A DNA stretch of 64,000 nucleotides. It comes from Dama dama. Lineage: Eukaryota > Chordata > Mammalia > Artiodactyla > Cervidae. Location of the stretch: NCBI RefSeq assembly GCF_033118175.1, contig NW_026870963.1, positions 1,488,001-1,552,000 on the forward strand. Direction: 5' to 3'. Made by a program: the position numbers and the translations under genes. The notes beneath the pieces were generated by a model. The model was not told where the DNA came from, searched no databases, and saw nothing but the letters and a program-made list of their open reading frames with translations. This document shows, one piece after another, positions 1-14,000 of this stretch (within the stretch, counting starts at the first letter, position 1; each line of letters begins with the position of its first letter).

Positions 1-3000
1 AGAATGAGATGAGCATGAAATGGTCTGAAAAATAGGAGGAGCATGAAGCGGTGTAGAAAAACATGAAGAGCCTGAACAGTTGTAAAAAATATGAAGAGCT
101 TCAAAAGGTGTGAAATATATGAAGAGCTTCAAAAGGTGTGAAATATATGAGGAGCATGAAACGGTCTGAAAAATAGGAGGAGCATGAAGCGGTGTTCAAA
201 AAAATGAAGAGCCTGAAAAGGTGTGAAAAATATGAAGAGCTTCAAAAAATGTCAAAAATATGAAGAGCTTCAAAAGATGTGAAATACATGAGGAGCATGA
301 AATGCTCTGAAAACAGGAGGAGCATGAAGCGGTGTTCAAAAACATGAAGAGCCTGAAAAGGTGTGAAAAATCTGAAGAGCTTCAAAAGGTGTCAAATATA
401 TGAGGAGCATGAAAATGTCGAAAAATAGGAGGAGCTTGAAGCGGTGTTGAAAAACATGAAGAGCCTGATAAGGTGTGAAAAATATGAATAGTTTCAAAAG
501 ATGTGAAATATATGAAGAACTTCAAAAGCTGTCAAAAATGAGATGAGCATGAAACGATCTGGGAAATAGGAGAAGCATGAAGTGGTGTTGAAAAACATGA
601 AGAGCTTGAAAAAGTGTGAAATATATGAAGAGCTTCAAAAGGTGTGAAAAATATGAAGAGCTTCAAAAGGTGTCAAAAATATGAGGAGCATGAAATGGTC
701 TGAAAATTAGGAGGAGCATTGTAACATTGTTGAAAAAATTGAAGAGCCTGAAAAGGTGTGAAAAATATGAAGAGCTTCAAAAGGTGTCAAAAATATGAGG
801 AGCATGAAAATGTCGAAAAATAGGAGGAGCTTGAAGCGGTGTTGAAAAACATGAAGAGCCTGATAAGGTGTGAAAAATATGAAGAGCTTCAAAAGGTGTG
901 AAAAATATGAGGAGCATGAAACGGTCTGAAAAATAGGAGGAGCATTGTAACATTGTTGAAAAAATTGAAGAGCCTGAAAAGGTGTGAAAAATATGAAGAG
1001 CTTCAAAAGGTGTCAAAAATATGAGGAGCATGAAAAGGTCTGAAAAATAGGAGGAGCATGAAGCGGTGTTGAAAAACATGAAGAGCCTGAAAAGGAGTGA
1101 AATATATGAAGAGCTTCAAAAGGTGTGAAATATATGAAGAGCTTCAACAAGTTTCAAAAATATGAGGAGCATGAAACGGTCTGAAAAATAGGAGGAGCAT
1201 GAAGCGGTGTTCAAAACATGAAGAGCCTGAAAAAGTGTGAAAAATATGAAGAGCTTCAAAAGGTTTGAAAAATATGAAGAGCCTGAAAAGGTGTCAAAAA
1301 TGAGATGAGCATGAAACGGTCTGAAAAATAGGAAGAGCATGAAGAGGTGTTCAAAAACATGTACAGCCTGACAAGGTGTGAAAAATATGAAGAGCTTCAA
1401 AAGGTGTCAAAAATATGAGGAGCATGAAACGGTCTGAAAAATAGGAGGAGCATGAAGTGGTGTTGAAATACATGAAGAGCCTGAAAATGTGTGAAAAATA
1501 TGAAGAGCTGCAAAACGTGTCAAAAATATGAGAAGCATGAAACGGTCTGAAAAATAGGAGCAGCATGAAGAGCTGTTGAAAAACATGAAGAGCCTGAAAA
1601 GGTGTGAAAAATATGAAGAGCTTCAAAAGTTGTGAAAAATAGGAGGAGCATGAAGCGGTGTTGAAAAACATGAAGAGCCTGAAAAGGTGTGAAAAATATG
1701 AAGAGCTTCAAAAGGTGTGAAAAATATGAACACTTTCAAAATGTGTCAAAAATGAGATGAGCATGAAGCGGTCTGAAAAATGGTGGAGCATGAAGTTTTG
1801 TTGAAAAACATGAAGAGCCTGAAATCGTGTGAAAAATATTAAGTGCTTCAAAAGGTGTGAAATACATGAGGAGCATTAATCGGTCTCAAAAATAGGAGTA
1901 GCATGAAGCGGTGTTGAAAAACATGAAGAGCCTGAAAAGGTGTGAAAAATATGAAGAGCTACAAAAGCTGTCAAAAGTGAGATGAGCATGAAACGGTCTG
2001 AAAAATAGGAGGAGCATGAAGCGGTGTTGAAAAACATGAAGAGACTTAAAACGTGTGAAATATATGAAGAGCTTAAAAAAGTGTGAAAAATATGAAGAGC
2101 TTCAAAAGGTGTGAAATACATGAGGAGCATGAAACGGTCTGAAAAAAAGGAGGAGCAGGAAACCGTGTTCAAAAGTATGAAGAGCCTGAAAAGGTGTGAA
2201 AAATTTGAAGTGCTTCAAAATTTGTGAAAATTCGGAGGAGCATGAAGCGGTGTTCCAAAACATGAAGAGCCTGAACATGTGTGTAAAATATGAAGAGCTT
2301 CAAAACGTGTCAAAAATATGAGGAGCATGAAACGGTCTGAAAAATAGGAGGATCACGAAGCGGTGTTGAAAAACATGAAGATCTGAAAACTTGTGAAAAA
2401 TATGAAGAGCTTCAAAAGGTGTGAAAAATATGAAGAGCTTCAAAAGGTGTCAAAAAAGGGATGAGCATGAAACAGTCTGAAAAATAGGTGGAGCATGAAG
2501 CGGTGTTGAAAAACATGAAGAGCCTGAAAAGGTGTGAAAAATATGAAGAGCTTCAAAAGGTGTGAAATACATGAGGATCATGAAACGGTCTGAAAAATAG
2601 GAGGTGCATGAAGTGGTGTTCAAAATCATGAAGAGCCTGAAAACGTGTGAAAAATATAAAGAGCTTCAAAAATGTGAAAAATATGAAGAGCTTCAAAAGG
2701 TGTGAAATATATGAGGAGCTTCAAAAGGTGTCAAAAATTAGATGAGCATGAAACGGTCTGAAAAATAGGAGGAGCATGAAGTGGTGTTGAAAAACATGAA
2801 GAGCCTGAAAAGGTGTGAAATATATGAAGAGCTTCAAAGGTGTGAAAAACATGAGGAGCTTCAAAAGGTGACAAAAAAATGAACAGCATGAAACGGTTTG
2901 AAAAATAAGAGGAGCATGAAGCGGTGTTCAAAAACATGAAGAGCCTGAAAAGGTGTGAAATATATGAAGAGCTTCAAAAGGTGTGAAAAACATGAAGAGC

Positions 3001-6000
3001 TTCAAAAGGTGTCAAAAAAATAAAGAGCATGAATCGGTCTGAAAATAGGAGGAGCATGAAACGGTGTTCAAAACATGAAGAGCCTTAAAAGGTGTGAAAA
3101 ATATGAAGAACTTTAAAAGGTGTCAAGAATATGAGGAGCATGAAACGTTCTGAAATATAGGAGGATCATGAAACGGTGTTCAAAAACATGAAGAGCCTGA
3201 AAATGTGTGAAAAATATGCGTAGCCTCAAAAGGTGTCAAAAATATGAGAAGTGTGAAACTTTGTGAAAAATAGCAGGAGCATGAAGCGGTGTTCAAAGGC
3301 ATGAAGAGCCTGAAAACGTGTGAAAAATTTGAATAGCTTCAAAAATGTGAAAAATATGAAGAGCTTCAAAAGGTGTGAAATATATGAAGAGCTTCAAAAG
3401 GTGTCAAAAATTAGATGAGCATGAAACGGTCTGAAAAATAGGAGGAGCATGAAGTGGTGTTGAAAAACATGAAGAGCAAGAAAATGTGTGAAATATATGA
3501 AGAGCTGCAAAAGGTGTCAAAAATATGAAGACCTTCAAAAGGTGTCAAAAATATGAAGAGCATGAAACGGTCGCAAAAATAGGAGGAACTTGAAGTGGTG
3601 TTCGAAAATATGAAGAGTCTGAAAAGGTGTGAAATATAAGAAGAGCTTCAAAGGGTGTCAAAATTATGAGGAGCATGAAACGGTCTGAAAAATAGGAGGA
3701 ACATGAAACAGTGTTGAAAACCATGAAGAGCCTGAAAAGGTGTGAAAAATATGAAGAGCTTCAAAACGTGTCAAAAATATGAGGAGCATGAAACTGTCTG
3801 AAAAATAGGAGGAGCATGACACGGTGTTGACAAATATGAAGAGCCTGAAAACGTGTGAAAAATATGAAGATCTTCAAAAGATATGAAAAATATGAGGAGC
3901 TGCAAAAGGTGTCAAAAATGAGATGACCATGAAACGGTCTGAAAAATAGAAGGAGCATGAAGTTGTTTTTAAACAATGAAGGGCCTGAAAAGGTGGGAAG
4001 TATATGAAGATTTCAAAAGGTGTCAAAAATATGAGGAGCATTAAACGGTCTGAAAAATAGGAGGAGCATGAAGTCATGTTGAAAAACATGAAGAGCCTGA
4101 AAATGTGTGAAAAATACGAAGAGCTTCAAAAGGTGTCACAAATAAGAGGAGCATGAAACGGTCTGAAATATATGAGGAGCATGAAGCGGTGTTCAAAAAC
4201 ATGAAGAGCCTGAAAACGTGTGAAAAATTTGAAGAGCTTCAAAAGGTGTGAAATATATGAAGAGCTTCAAAAGGTGTCAAAAATTAGATGAGCATGAAAC
4301 GGTCTGAAAAATAGGAGGAGCATGAAGTGGTGTTGAAAAACAGGAAGAGCCTGAAAATGTGTGAAATATATGAAGAGTTTCAAAAGGTGTGAAAAATATG
4401 AAGAGCTTCAAAAGGTGTCAAAAATATGAAGAGCATGAAACGGTCGCAAAAATAGGAGGAACTTGAAGTGGTGTTCGAAAACATGAAGAGTCTGAAAAGG
4501 TGTGAAATATAAGAAGAGTTTCAAAGTGTGTGAAAAATATGAAGAGCTTCAAAAGGTGTCAAAAATATGAAGAGCATGAAACGGTCTGAAAGGTAGGAGA
4601 AGCATGAAGAGGTGTTCAAAAACATGAAGAGCCTGAAAAGGTGTGAAAAAAGTGAAGAGCTTCAAAAGGAGTCAAAAAAATGAGGAGCATGAAACGGTCT
4701 GAAAAATAGGAGGAGCATGAAACGGTGTTCAAAAACCTGAAGAGCCTGAAATGGTGTGAAAAATATGAAGAGTTTAAAAATGTGTGAAAATATGAAGAGC
4801 TTCAAAACGAGTCAAAAAAATGAGGAGCATGAAACGGTCTGAAAAATAGGAGGAGCATGAAGTGGTGTTGAAAAACATGAAGAGTATGAAAAGGAGTGAA
4901 ATATATGAAGAGCTTCAAAAGATGTCAAAAATATGAGGAGCATGAAACGGTCTGTAAAATATGAGGAGAATAAAACGGTGTTCAAAAATATGAAGAGCCT
5001 GAAAAGGTGTGAAAAATAGGAAGAGCTTCAAAAGGTGTGAAGTATATGAGGAGCATGAAACGGTCTGAAAAATAGGAGGATCATGAAGCGGTGTTGAAAA
5101 ACCTGAAGGGCCTGAAATGTTGTGAAATATATGAAGAGCATCAAAAGGTGTCAAAAATATGAGGAGCATGAAACGGTCTGAAAAATAGGAGGAGCATGAA
5201 GCCGTGTTGAAAAAGATGAAGAGACTGAAAAGGTGTGAAAAATAAAGAACTTCAAAAGGTGTCAAAAATATGTGGAGCATGTAACGGTTTGAAAAATAGG
5301 AGGAGCATGAAGCGGTGTTCAAAAACATGAAGATCCTGAAAAGGTGTCAAAAATACGAAGAGCTTCAAAAGATGTGAAATACATGAGGAGCATGAAACTG
5401 TCTGAAAAATAGGAGGAGCATGAAGCGCTGTTCAAAAACATGAAGAGCTTGAAAAGGTGTAAAATATATGAAGAGCTACAAAAGGTGTGAAATACATGAG
5501 GAGCATGAAACGGTGTATAAAATAGGAGGAGCATGAAGCGGTGTTCAAAAACATGAAGAGCCTGAAAAGGTGTGAAAAATATGAAGAGCTTCAAAAGATG
5601 TGAAATACATTAGGAGCATGAAACTCTCTGAAAAATAGGAGGAGCATGAGACGGTGTTGAAAAAAGTGAAGAGCCTGAAAAGGTTTGAAAAATATGAAGA
5701 GCTTCAAAAGGTGTGAAAAATATGAGGAGCATGAAACGGTCTGAAAAAGAGAAGGAGCATGAAGCGGTGTTGAAAAATATGAAGAGCCGGAAAACGTGTG
5801 AAAAATATGAAGAGCTTCAAAAGCTTTCAAAAATATGAGGAGCATGAAACGGTCTGAAAAATAGGAGCAGCATGAACTGGTGTTGAAAAACATGAAGAGC
5901 CTGAAAAGGTGTGAAAAATATGAAGAGCTTCATAAGGTGTCAAAAATATGAGAAGCATGAAAAGGTCTGAAAATTACGAGGAGCATGAAGTGGTGTTGAA

Positions 6001-6874
6001 AAACATGAAGAGCCTGAAAAGATGTGAAAAATATGAAGAGCTTCAAAATGTGTCAAAAATATGAGGAGCATGAAACGGTCTGAAAAACAGGAGAAGCATG
6101 AAGCGGTGTTGAAAAACATGAGGAGCCTGAAAAAGTGTGAAAAATATGAAGAGTTTCAAAAATATGAAAAATATGAAGAGATTCAAAAGGTGTGAAAAAT
6201 ATGAAGAGCTTCAAAAGATGTCAAAAATGAGATGAGCATGAAACGGTCTGAAGAAAAGGAGGAGCATGAAACTGAGTTCACAAAAATGAAGAACCTGAAA
6301 AGGTGGAAAATATATGAAGAGCTTCAAAAGGTGTCAAAAATTTGAGGAGCATGAAACAGTCTGAAAAATAGGAGGAGCATGAATTGGTTTTGAAAAACAT
6401 GAAGAGCCTGAAAACATGCGAAATATATGAAGCGCTTCAAAAGGTGTGAAATACATGACGAGCATGAAACAGTTGAAAAATAGGAGGAGCATGAAGCGGT
6501 GTTCAAAAACACGAAGAGCTTGAAAGGTGTGAAAAATATGAAGAGCTTTAAAAGGTGTCAAAAATATGAGGAGCATGAAACGTTCTGAAAAATAGGAGGA
6601 TCATGAAACGTTGTCAAAAACATGAAGAGCTTGAAAAGGTGTGAAAAATATGAAGAGCCTCAAAACGTGTCAAAAATATGAGGAGTATGAAACGGTCTGG
6701 AAAATAGCAGGAGCATGAAGCGGTGTTGAAAAAGATGAAGAGCCTGAAAACGTGTGAAAAATATGAAGAGCTTCAAAATTATGAAAAATGTGAAGAGATT
6801 CAATAGGTGTGAAAAATGTGAAGAGATTCAAAATGTGTCAAAAATGACATGAGCATGAAAGGGTCTGAAAAATA

Positions 6875-8607
6875 GGAGGAGCATGAAGTGGTGTTCAAAA
6901 ACATGAAGAGCCTGAAAAGGTGTGAGAAATATGAAGAGCTTCAAAAGGTGTCAAAAATGTGAGGAGCATTATACTGTCTGCAAAATAGGAGGAGCGTGAA
7001 GTTGTGTTGAAAAATATGAAGAGCCTGAAAAAGTGTGAAAAATATGAAGAGCTTCAAAAGGTGTCAACTATATGAGGAGTATGAAACGGTCTGAAAAATA
7101 GGAGGAGCATGAAGTTGTGTTGAAACACATGAAGAGCCTGAAAAGGTGTGAAAAATATGAAGAGCTTCAAAAGGTACCAAAAATATGAGGAGCATGAAAC
7201 GGTCTGCAAATAGGACGAGCATGAAGCGGTGTTCAAAAACATGAAGAACCTGAAAAGGTGTGAAAAGTATGAAGAGCTTCAAAAGGTGTAAAAAATATGA
7301 AGAGCTTCAAAATGTGTCAAAAATGAGATGAGCATGAAACGGTCTAAAAAATATGAGGAGCATGAAGCGGTGTTCAAAAAAATGCAGAGACTGAAAAATT
7401 GTGAAAAATATGAAGAGCTTCAAAAGGTGTAAAAAATAGGAGGAGCGTGAAACGGGTTGAAAAATAGGAGGAGCATGAACCGGTGTTCAAAAATATAAAG
7501 AGCATGAAAAGGTGTGAAAAAGATGAAGAGCTTCATAAGGTGTCAAAATTAGTTTAGAATGAAAGGGTCTGAAAAATAGGAGGAGCATGAAGTGGTGTTG
7601 AAAACATGAAGAGCCTGAAAAGGTGTGAAATATACGAAGAGCTTCAAAAGGTGTGAAAAATATGAAGTGCATCAAAAGGTGTCAAAAATGAGATGAGCAT
7701 GAAACGGTCTGAAAAATAGGAGGAGCATGAAGTGGTATTGAAAAACATGAAGAGCCTGAAAACGTGTGAAAAATATGAAGAGCTTCAAAAATATGAAAAA
7801 TATGAAGAGATTCAAAAGGTGTGAAAAATATGAAGAGCTTCAAGAGATGTCAAAAACGAGATGAGCATGAAACGGTCTGAAGAAAAGGAGGAGCATGAAG
7901 CGGAGTTCACAAAAATGAAGAGCCTGAAAAGGTGGAAAATATATGAAGAGCTTCAAAAGGTGTCAAAAATTTGAGGAGCATGAAACAGTCTGAAAAATAG
8001 GAGGAGCATGAATTGGTTTTGAAAAACATGAAGAGACTGAAAACATGCGAAATATATGAAGCACTTCAAAAGGTGTGAAATACATGAGGAGCATGAAACA
8101 GTTGAAAAATAGGAGGAGCATAAAGCAGTGTTCAAAAACATGAAGAACTGGAAAAGGTGTGAAAAATATGAAGAGCTTCAAAAGGTGTGAAAATTATGAG
8201 GAGCATGAAACGGTCTGAAAAATAGGAGGAGCATGAAGCGGTGTTGAAAAACATGAAGAGCCTGAAAAGGTGGGTAAAACATGAAGACCTTCAAAAGGTG
8301 TCAAAAATATGAGGAGCATGAAACGGTTTGAAAAATAGGAGGAGCATTAACGGTGTTCAAAAACATGAAGAGCCTGAAATGGTGTGAAAAATATGAAGAG
8401 CTTCAAAAGGTGTCAAAAATAGGAGGAGCATGAAACGGTCTGAAAAATAGGAGGAGCATGAAGCGGTGTAAAAAACATGAAGACCCAAAAAGGTGTGAAA
8501 AATATGAAGAACTTCAAAAGGTGTAAAAAATATGAGGATCATGAAACGGTCTGAAAAATAGAAGGAGCATGAAGAGGTGTTCAAAAACATGAAGACCCTG
8601 AAAAGGT
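6875..8607 (+). repeat. Duplicated satellite block X, copy 1
   Basis: This 1.73-kb block matches 17,468-19,199 at a fixed offset of 10,593 bp with very few differences (for example CAACTATATG at about 7,067 against CAAATATATG in the other copy). Shared private variants include the unusual ATTAGTTTAGAATG at about 7,550 and the CGGAGTTCACAAAAATG variant near 7,905. The copies stop matching at both ends, which gives the approximate boundaries (within a few tens of bases, because flanking repeats are themselves similar). Confidence 0.85.
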
Positions 8608-11077
8608 GTGAAAAATATGAAGAGCTTCAGAAGGTGTCAAAAATATGAGGAGCATGAAACGGTCTGAAAAATAGGAGGAGCATGAAGCGGTGTTGAAGAA
8701 CATGAAGAGCCTGAAAAGTTGTGAAAAATATGAAGCGCTTCAAAAGATGTCAAAATTATGAGGAGCATGAAACAGTCTGAAAAATAGAGGAGCATGAATT
8801 GGTTTTGAAAAACATGAAGAGCCTGAAAACATGCGAAATATATGAAGCGCTTCAAAAGGTGTGAAATACATGAGGAGCATGAAACAGTCTAAAAAATAGG
8901 AGGAGCATGAAGCAGTGTTCAAAAACATGAAGAACCAGAAAAGGTGTGTAAAATATGAAGAGCTTCAAAAGGTGTGAAAATTATGAGGAGCATGAAACGG
9001 TCTGAAAAATAGGAGGAGCATGAAGCGGTGTTGAAAAACATGAAGAGCCTGAAAAGCTGGGTAAAATATGAAGAGCTTCAAAAGTTGTCAAAAATATGAG
9101 GAGCATGAAACGTTCTGAAAAATAGGAGGAGCATTAAACGGTGTTCAAAAACATGAAGAGCCTGAAATGGTGTGAAAAATATGAAGAGATTCAAAAGGTT
9201 GGAAATACAGGAGGAGCATAAACGGTCTGAAAAATAGGAGGAGAATGAAACGGTCTGAAAAATGGGAGGAGTATGAAGCGGTGTTGAAAAACTTGAAGAG
9301 ACTGAAAACGTGTGAAAAACATGAAGAGCTTAAAAGTTGTGAGAAATATGAAGAGCTTCAAAAGGTGTCAAAATGAGACGAGCATGAAACGGTCTGGAAA
9401 GTAGGACGAGCATGAAGCGGTGTTGAAAAACATGAAGAGCCAGAAAAGGTGTGAAAAATATGAAGAGCTTCAAAAGGTGTCATATATGAGGAGCATGAAA
9501 CGGTCTGAAAAATAGGAGGAGCATGAAGCGGTATTCAAAAACATGAAGAGCCTGAAAAGCTCTGAAATTATGTCAAGCTTCAAAACGTGTGAAAAATATG
9601 AGGAGCATGAAACGGTCTGAAAAATAGGAGGAGCATGAAGTGGTGTAGAAAAACATGAAGACCCTGAAAAGGTGTGAAAAATATAAAGTGCTTCAAAAGG
9701 TGTCAAAATATGAGGAGCATGAAACTGTCTGAAATATAGGAGGAGCATGTAAAGGTGTTAAAAAACATGAAGAGCTTCAGAAGGTGTGAAACATATGAGG
9801 AGCATGAAACGGTCGGAAAAATAGGAGGAGCATGAAACGGTGTTAAAAAACATGAAGAGCTTCAAAAGGTGTGAAACATATGAAGAGCTTCAAAAGGTGT
9901 CAAAAATATGAGGAGCATAAAACGGTCTGAAAAATAGGAGAAGAATGAAGTGGTGTTGAAAAACATGAAGTGTCTGAAAAGGTGTGAAAAATATGAAGAG
10001 CTTCAAAAGGTGTCAAAAATATAAGGAGCATGAAACGGTCTGAAAAATAGGAGGAGCATGAAGCGGTGTTAAAGAGCATGACGAGCCTGAAAAGGTGTGA
10101 AATATATGAAGAGCTTCAAAAGGCGTCAAAAATATAAGGAGCATGAAACGGTCTGAAAAATTGGAGAGGCATGAAGCGGTATTCAAAAATATGAAGAGCC
10201 TGAAAAGCTGTGAAATTATGTCAAGCTTCAAAAGGTGTGAAAAATATGAGGAGCAGGAAACGGTCTGAAAAATAGTAGGAGCATGAGGGGTGATAAAGAA
10301 CATGAAGAGCCTGAAAAGGTGTGAAATATATGAAGAGCTTCAAATGCTGTCAAAAATATGAGGAGCATGAACGGTCTGAAAAATAGGAGGAGCATGAAGC
10401 GGTGTTGAAAAACATGAAGAGCCTGAAAAGGTGTGAAAAATATGAAGAGCTTCAAAAGGAGTCAAAAATATGAGGAGCATGAAACGGTCTGAAAAATAGG
10501 AGGAGCATGAAGAGGTATTCAAAAACATGAAGAGCCTGAAAAGCTCTGAAACAATGTCAAGCTTCAAAACGTGTCAAAAATATGAGGAGCATGAAACGGT
10601 CTGAAAATAGGAGGAGCACGAAGCGGTGTTAAAGAACATGAAGAGCCTGAAAAGGTGTGAAATATATGAAGAGCTTGAAAAGGTGTCAAAAATATGAGGA
10701 GCATGAACGGTCTGAAACATAGGAGGAGTATGAAAGGGTGTTAAAAAACATGAAGAGCTTCAAAAGGTGTGAAACATATAAAGAGCTTCAAAAGGTGTCA
10801 AATATATGAGGAGCAGGAAACGGTCTGAAAAATAGGAGGAGCATGAAGTGGTGTAGAAAAACATGAAGACCCTGAAAATGTGTGAAAAATATAAAGAGCT
10901 TCAAAATGTGTCAAAATATGAGGAGCATGAAACTGTCTGAAATATAGAAGGAGCATGAAAAGGTGTTAAAAAACATGAAGAGCTTCAAAAGGTGTGAAAA
11001 ATTTGAAGGGCTTCAAAAGGTGTGAAAATTAGGAGGAGCATGAAGTGGTGTTCCAAAACATGAAGAGCCTGAAAATG
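8608..11077 (+). repeat. Satellite block W (present next to X copy 1, absent after X copy 2)
   Basis: This stretch of about 2.47 kb lies between X and Y in the first copy and is missing between them in the second (X2 runs straight into Y2 at 19,199/19,200). Parts of it resemble block Y internally: 9,499-10,300 matches 13,177-13,978 at an offset of 3,678 bp, and 10,502-10,980 matches 14,544-15,022 at 4,042 bp, with more differences than the X or Y pairs. It holds only satellite units. Confidence 0.8.
9499..10570 (+). repeat. HindIII-site satellite subfamily
   Basis: Units here carry a b-type subunit changed to ATGTCAAGCTTCAAAA, which creates AAGCTT. It is seen at about 9,572, 10,220 and 10,556, again at about 13,250, 13,898 and 14,599 in block Y copy 1, and 8,122 bp later in copy 2 (about 21,372, 22,020 and 22,721). 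I saw it nowhere else in the window, so it marks one lineage of units. Confidence 0.82.
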
Positions 11078-14000
11078 TGTGTAAAATATAAAGAGCTTCA
11101 AAACGTGTAAAAAATATGAGGAGCATGAAACGGTCTGAAAAATAGGAGGATCAAGAAGCGGTGTTGAAAAACATGAAGATCTGAAAACTTGTGAAAAATA
11201 TGAAGAGCTTCAAAAGGTGTGAAAAATATGAAGAGCTTCAAAAGGTGTCAAAAATGAGATGAGCATGAAACGGTCTGAAAAATAGGTGGAGCATGAAGCG
11301 GTGTTGAAAAACATGAAGAGCCTGAAAAGGTGTGAAAAATATGAAGAGCTTCAAAAGGTGTGAAATACATGAGGATCATGAAACGGTCTGAAAAATAGGA
11401 GGTGCATGAAGTGGTGTTCAAAATCATGAAGAGCCTGAAAACGTGTGAAAAATATGAAGAGCTTCAAAAATGTGAAAAATATGAAGAGCTTCAAAAGGTG
11501 TGAAATATATGAGGAGCTTCAAAAGGTGTCAAAAAATAGATGAGCATGAAACGGTCTGAAAAATAGGAGGAGCATGAAGTGGTGTTGAAAAACATGAAGA
11601 GCCTGAAAAGGTGTGAAATATATGAAGAGATTCAAAGGTGTGAAAAATATGAGGAGCTTCAAAAGGTGTCAAAAAAATGAAGAGCATGAAACGGTCTGAA
11701 AATAGGAGGAGCATGAAACGGTGTTCAAAACATGAAGAGCCTGAAAAGGTGTGAAAAATATGAAGAGCTTCAAAACGTGTCAAAAATATGAGGAGCATGA
11801 AACGTTCTGAAAAATAGGGGGATCATGAAACGTTGTTCTAAAACATGAAGAGCTTGAAAAGGTGTGAAAAATATGAAGAGCCTCAAAACGTGTCAAAAAT
11901 ATGAGGAGTATGAAACGGTCTGGAAAATAGCAGGAGCATGAAGCGGTGTTGAAAAAGATGAAGAGCCTGAAAACGTGTGAAAATATGAAGAGCTTCAAAA
12001 TTATGAAAAATGTGAAGAGCTTCAATACGTGTGAAAAATGTGAAGAGATTCAAAATGTGTCAAAAATGACATGAGCATGAAAGGGTCTGAAAAATACGAG
12101 GAGCATGAAGCGGTGTTGAAAATCATGAAGAGCCTGAAAAGGTGTTAAAAATATGAAGAGCCTCAAAAGGTGTGAAATACATGAGGAGCATGAAACGGTC
12201 TGAAAAATAGGAGGAGCATTAAGTGGTGTTCAAAAACATGGAGAGCCTGAAAAAGTGTGAGAAATATGAAGAGCTTCAAAAGGTGTCAAAAATATGAGGA
12301 GCATGATACTGTCTGCAAATAGGACGAGCATGAAGTGGTGTTCAAAAACATGAAGAGCCTGAAAAGTGTGAAAAATATGAAGAGCTTCAAAAGGTGTAAA
12401 AAATATGAAGAGCTTCAAAATGTGTCAAAAATGAGATGAGCATGAAACGGTCTGAAAAATAGGAGGAGCATGAAGTGGTATTGAAAACATGAAGAGCCTG
12501 AAAACGTGTGAAAAATATGAAGAGCTTCAAAAATATGAAAAATATGAAGAGATTCAAAAGATGTGAAAAATATGAAGAGCTTCAAGAGATGTCAAAAATG
12601 AGATGAGCATGAAACGGTCTGAAGAAAAGGAGGAGCATGAAGCGGAGTTCTCAAAAATGAAGAGCCTGAAAAGGTGGAAAATATATGAAGAGCTTCAAAA
12701 GGTGTCAAAAATTTGAGGAGCATGAAACAGTCTGAAAAATAGGAGGAGCATGAATTGGTTTTGAAAAACATGAAGAGATTGAAAACATGCGAAATATATG
12801 AAGCACTTCAAAAGGTGTGAAAAACATGAGGAGCATGAAACAGTTGAAAAATAGGAGGAGCATAAAGCAGTGTTCAAAAACATGAAGAACTGGAAAAGGT
12901 GTGAAAAATATGTAGAGCTTCAAAAGATGTGAAAATTATGAGGAGCATGAAACGGTCTGAATAATAGGAGGAGCATGAAACTGTGTTCAAAAACATGAAG
13001 AGCCTGAAAAGGTGTGAAAAATATGAAGAGCTTCAAAGGGTTGGAAATACATGGAGAGCATGAAACGGTCTGAAAAATAAGGGGAGCATGAAGCGGTGTT
13101 GAAATACATGAAGAGCCTGAAAAGGTGTGAAAAATATGAAGCGCTTCAAAAGGTTTCAAATATATGAGGAGCATGAAACGGTCTGAAAAATAGGAGGAGC
13201 ATGAAGCGGTATTCAAAAACATGAAGAGCCTGAAAAGCTCTGAAATTATGTCAAGCTTCAAAACGTGTGAAAAATATGAGGAGCATGAAACGGTCTGAAA
13301 AATAGGAGGAGCATGAAGTGGTGTAGAAAAACATGAAGACCCTGAAAAGGTGTGAAAAATATAAAGTGCTTCAAAAGGTGTCAAAATATGAGGAGCATGA
13401 AACTGTCTGAAATATAGGAGGAGCATGTAAAGGTGTTAAAAAACATGAAGAGCTTCAGAAGGTGTGAAACATATGAGGAGCATGAAACGGTCGGAAAAAT
13501 AGGAGGAGCATGAAATGGTGTTAAAAAACATGAAGAGCTTCAAAAGGTGTGAAACATATGAAGAGCTTCAAAAGGTGTCAAAAATATGAGGAGCATGAAA
13601 TGGTCAGAAAAATAGGAGAAGAATGAAGTGGTGTTGAAAAACATGAAGTGTCTGAAAAGGTGTGAAAAATATGAAGAGCTTCAAAAGGTGTCAAAAATAT
13701 AAGGAGCATGAAACGGTCTGAAAAATAGGAGGAGCATGAAGCGGTGTTAAAGAGCATGACGAGCCTGAAAAGGTGTGAAATACATGAAGAGCTTCAAAAG
13801 GCGTCAAAAATATAAGGAGCATGAAACGGTCTGAAAATTTGGAGGAGCATGAAGCGGTATTCAAAAATATGAAGAGCCTGAAAAGCGGTGAAATAATGTC
13901 AAGCTTCAAAAGGTGTGAAAAATATGAGGAGCATGAAACTGTCTGAAAAATGGAGGAGCAGGAAACGGTGTGAAAAATAGGGGGAGCATGAACTGGTGTA

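Noticed and set aside
12920..13426. Minus-strand open frame of 168 codons (and its near-identical copy at 21,042-21,548)
   Set aside because: It lies wholly within satellite units, has a low-complexity Phe/Ser/His/Leu translation, and follows the 28-bp repeat with frame slippage every unit. No start context, splice signals or domain is visible.
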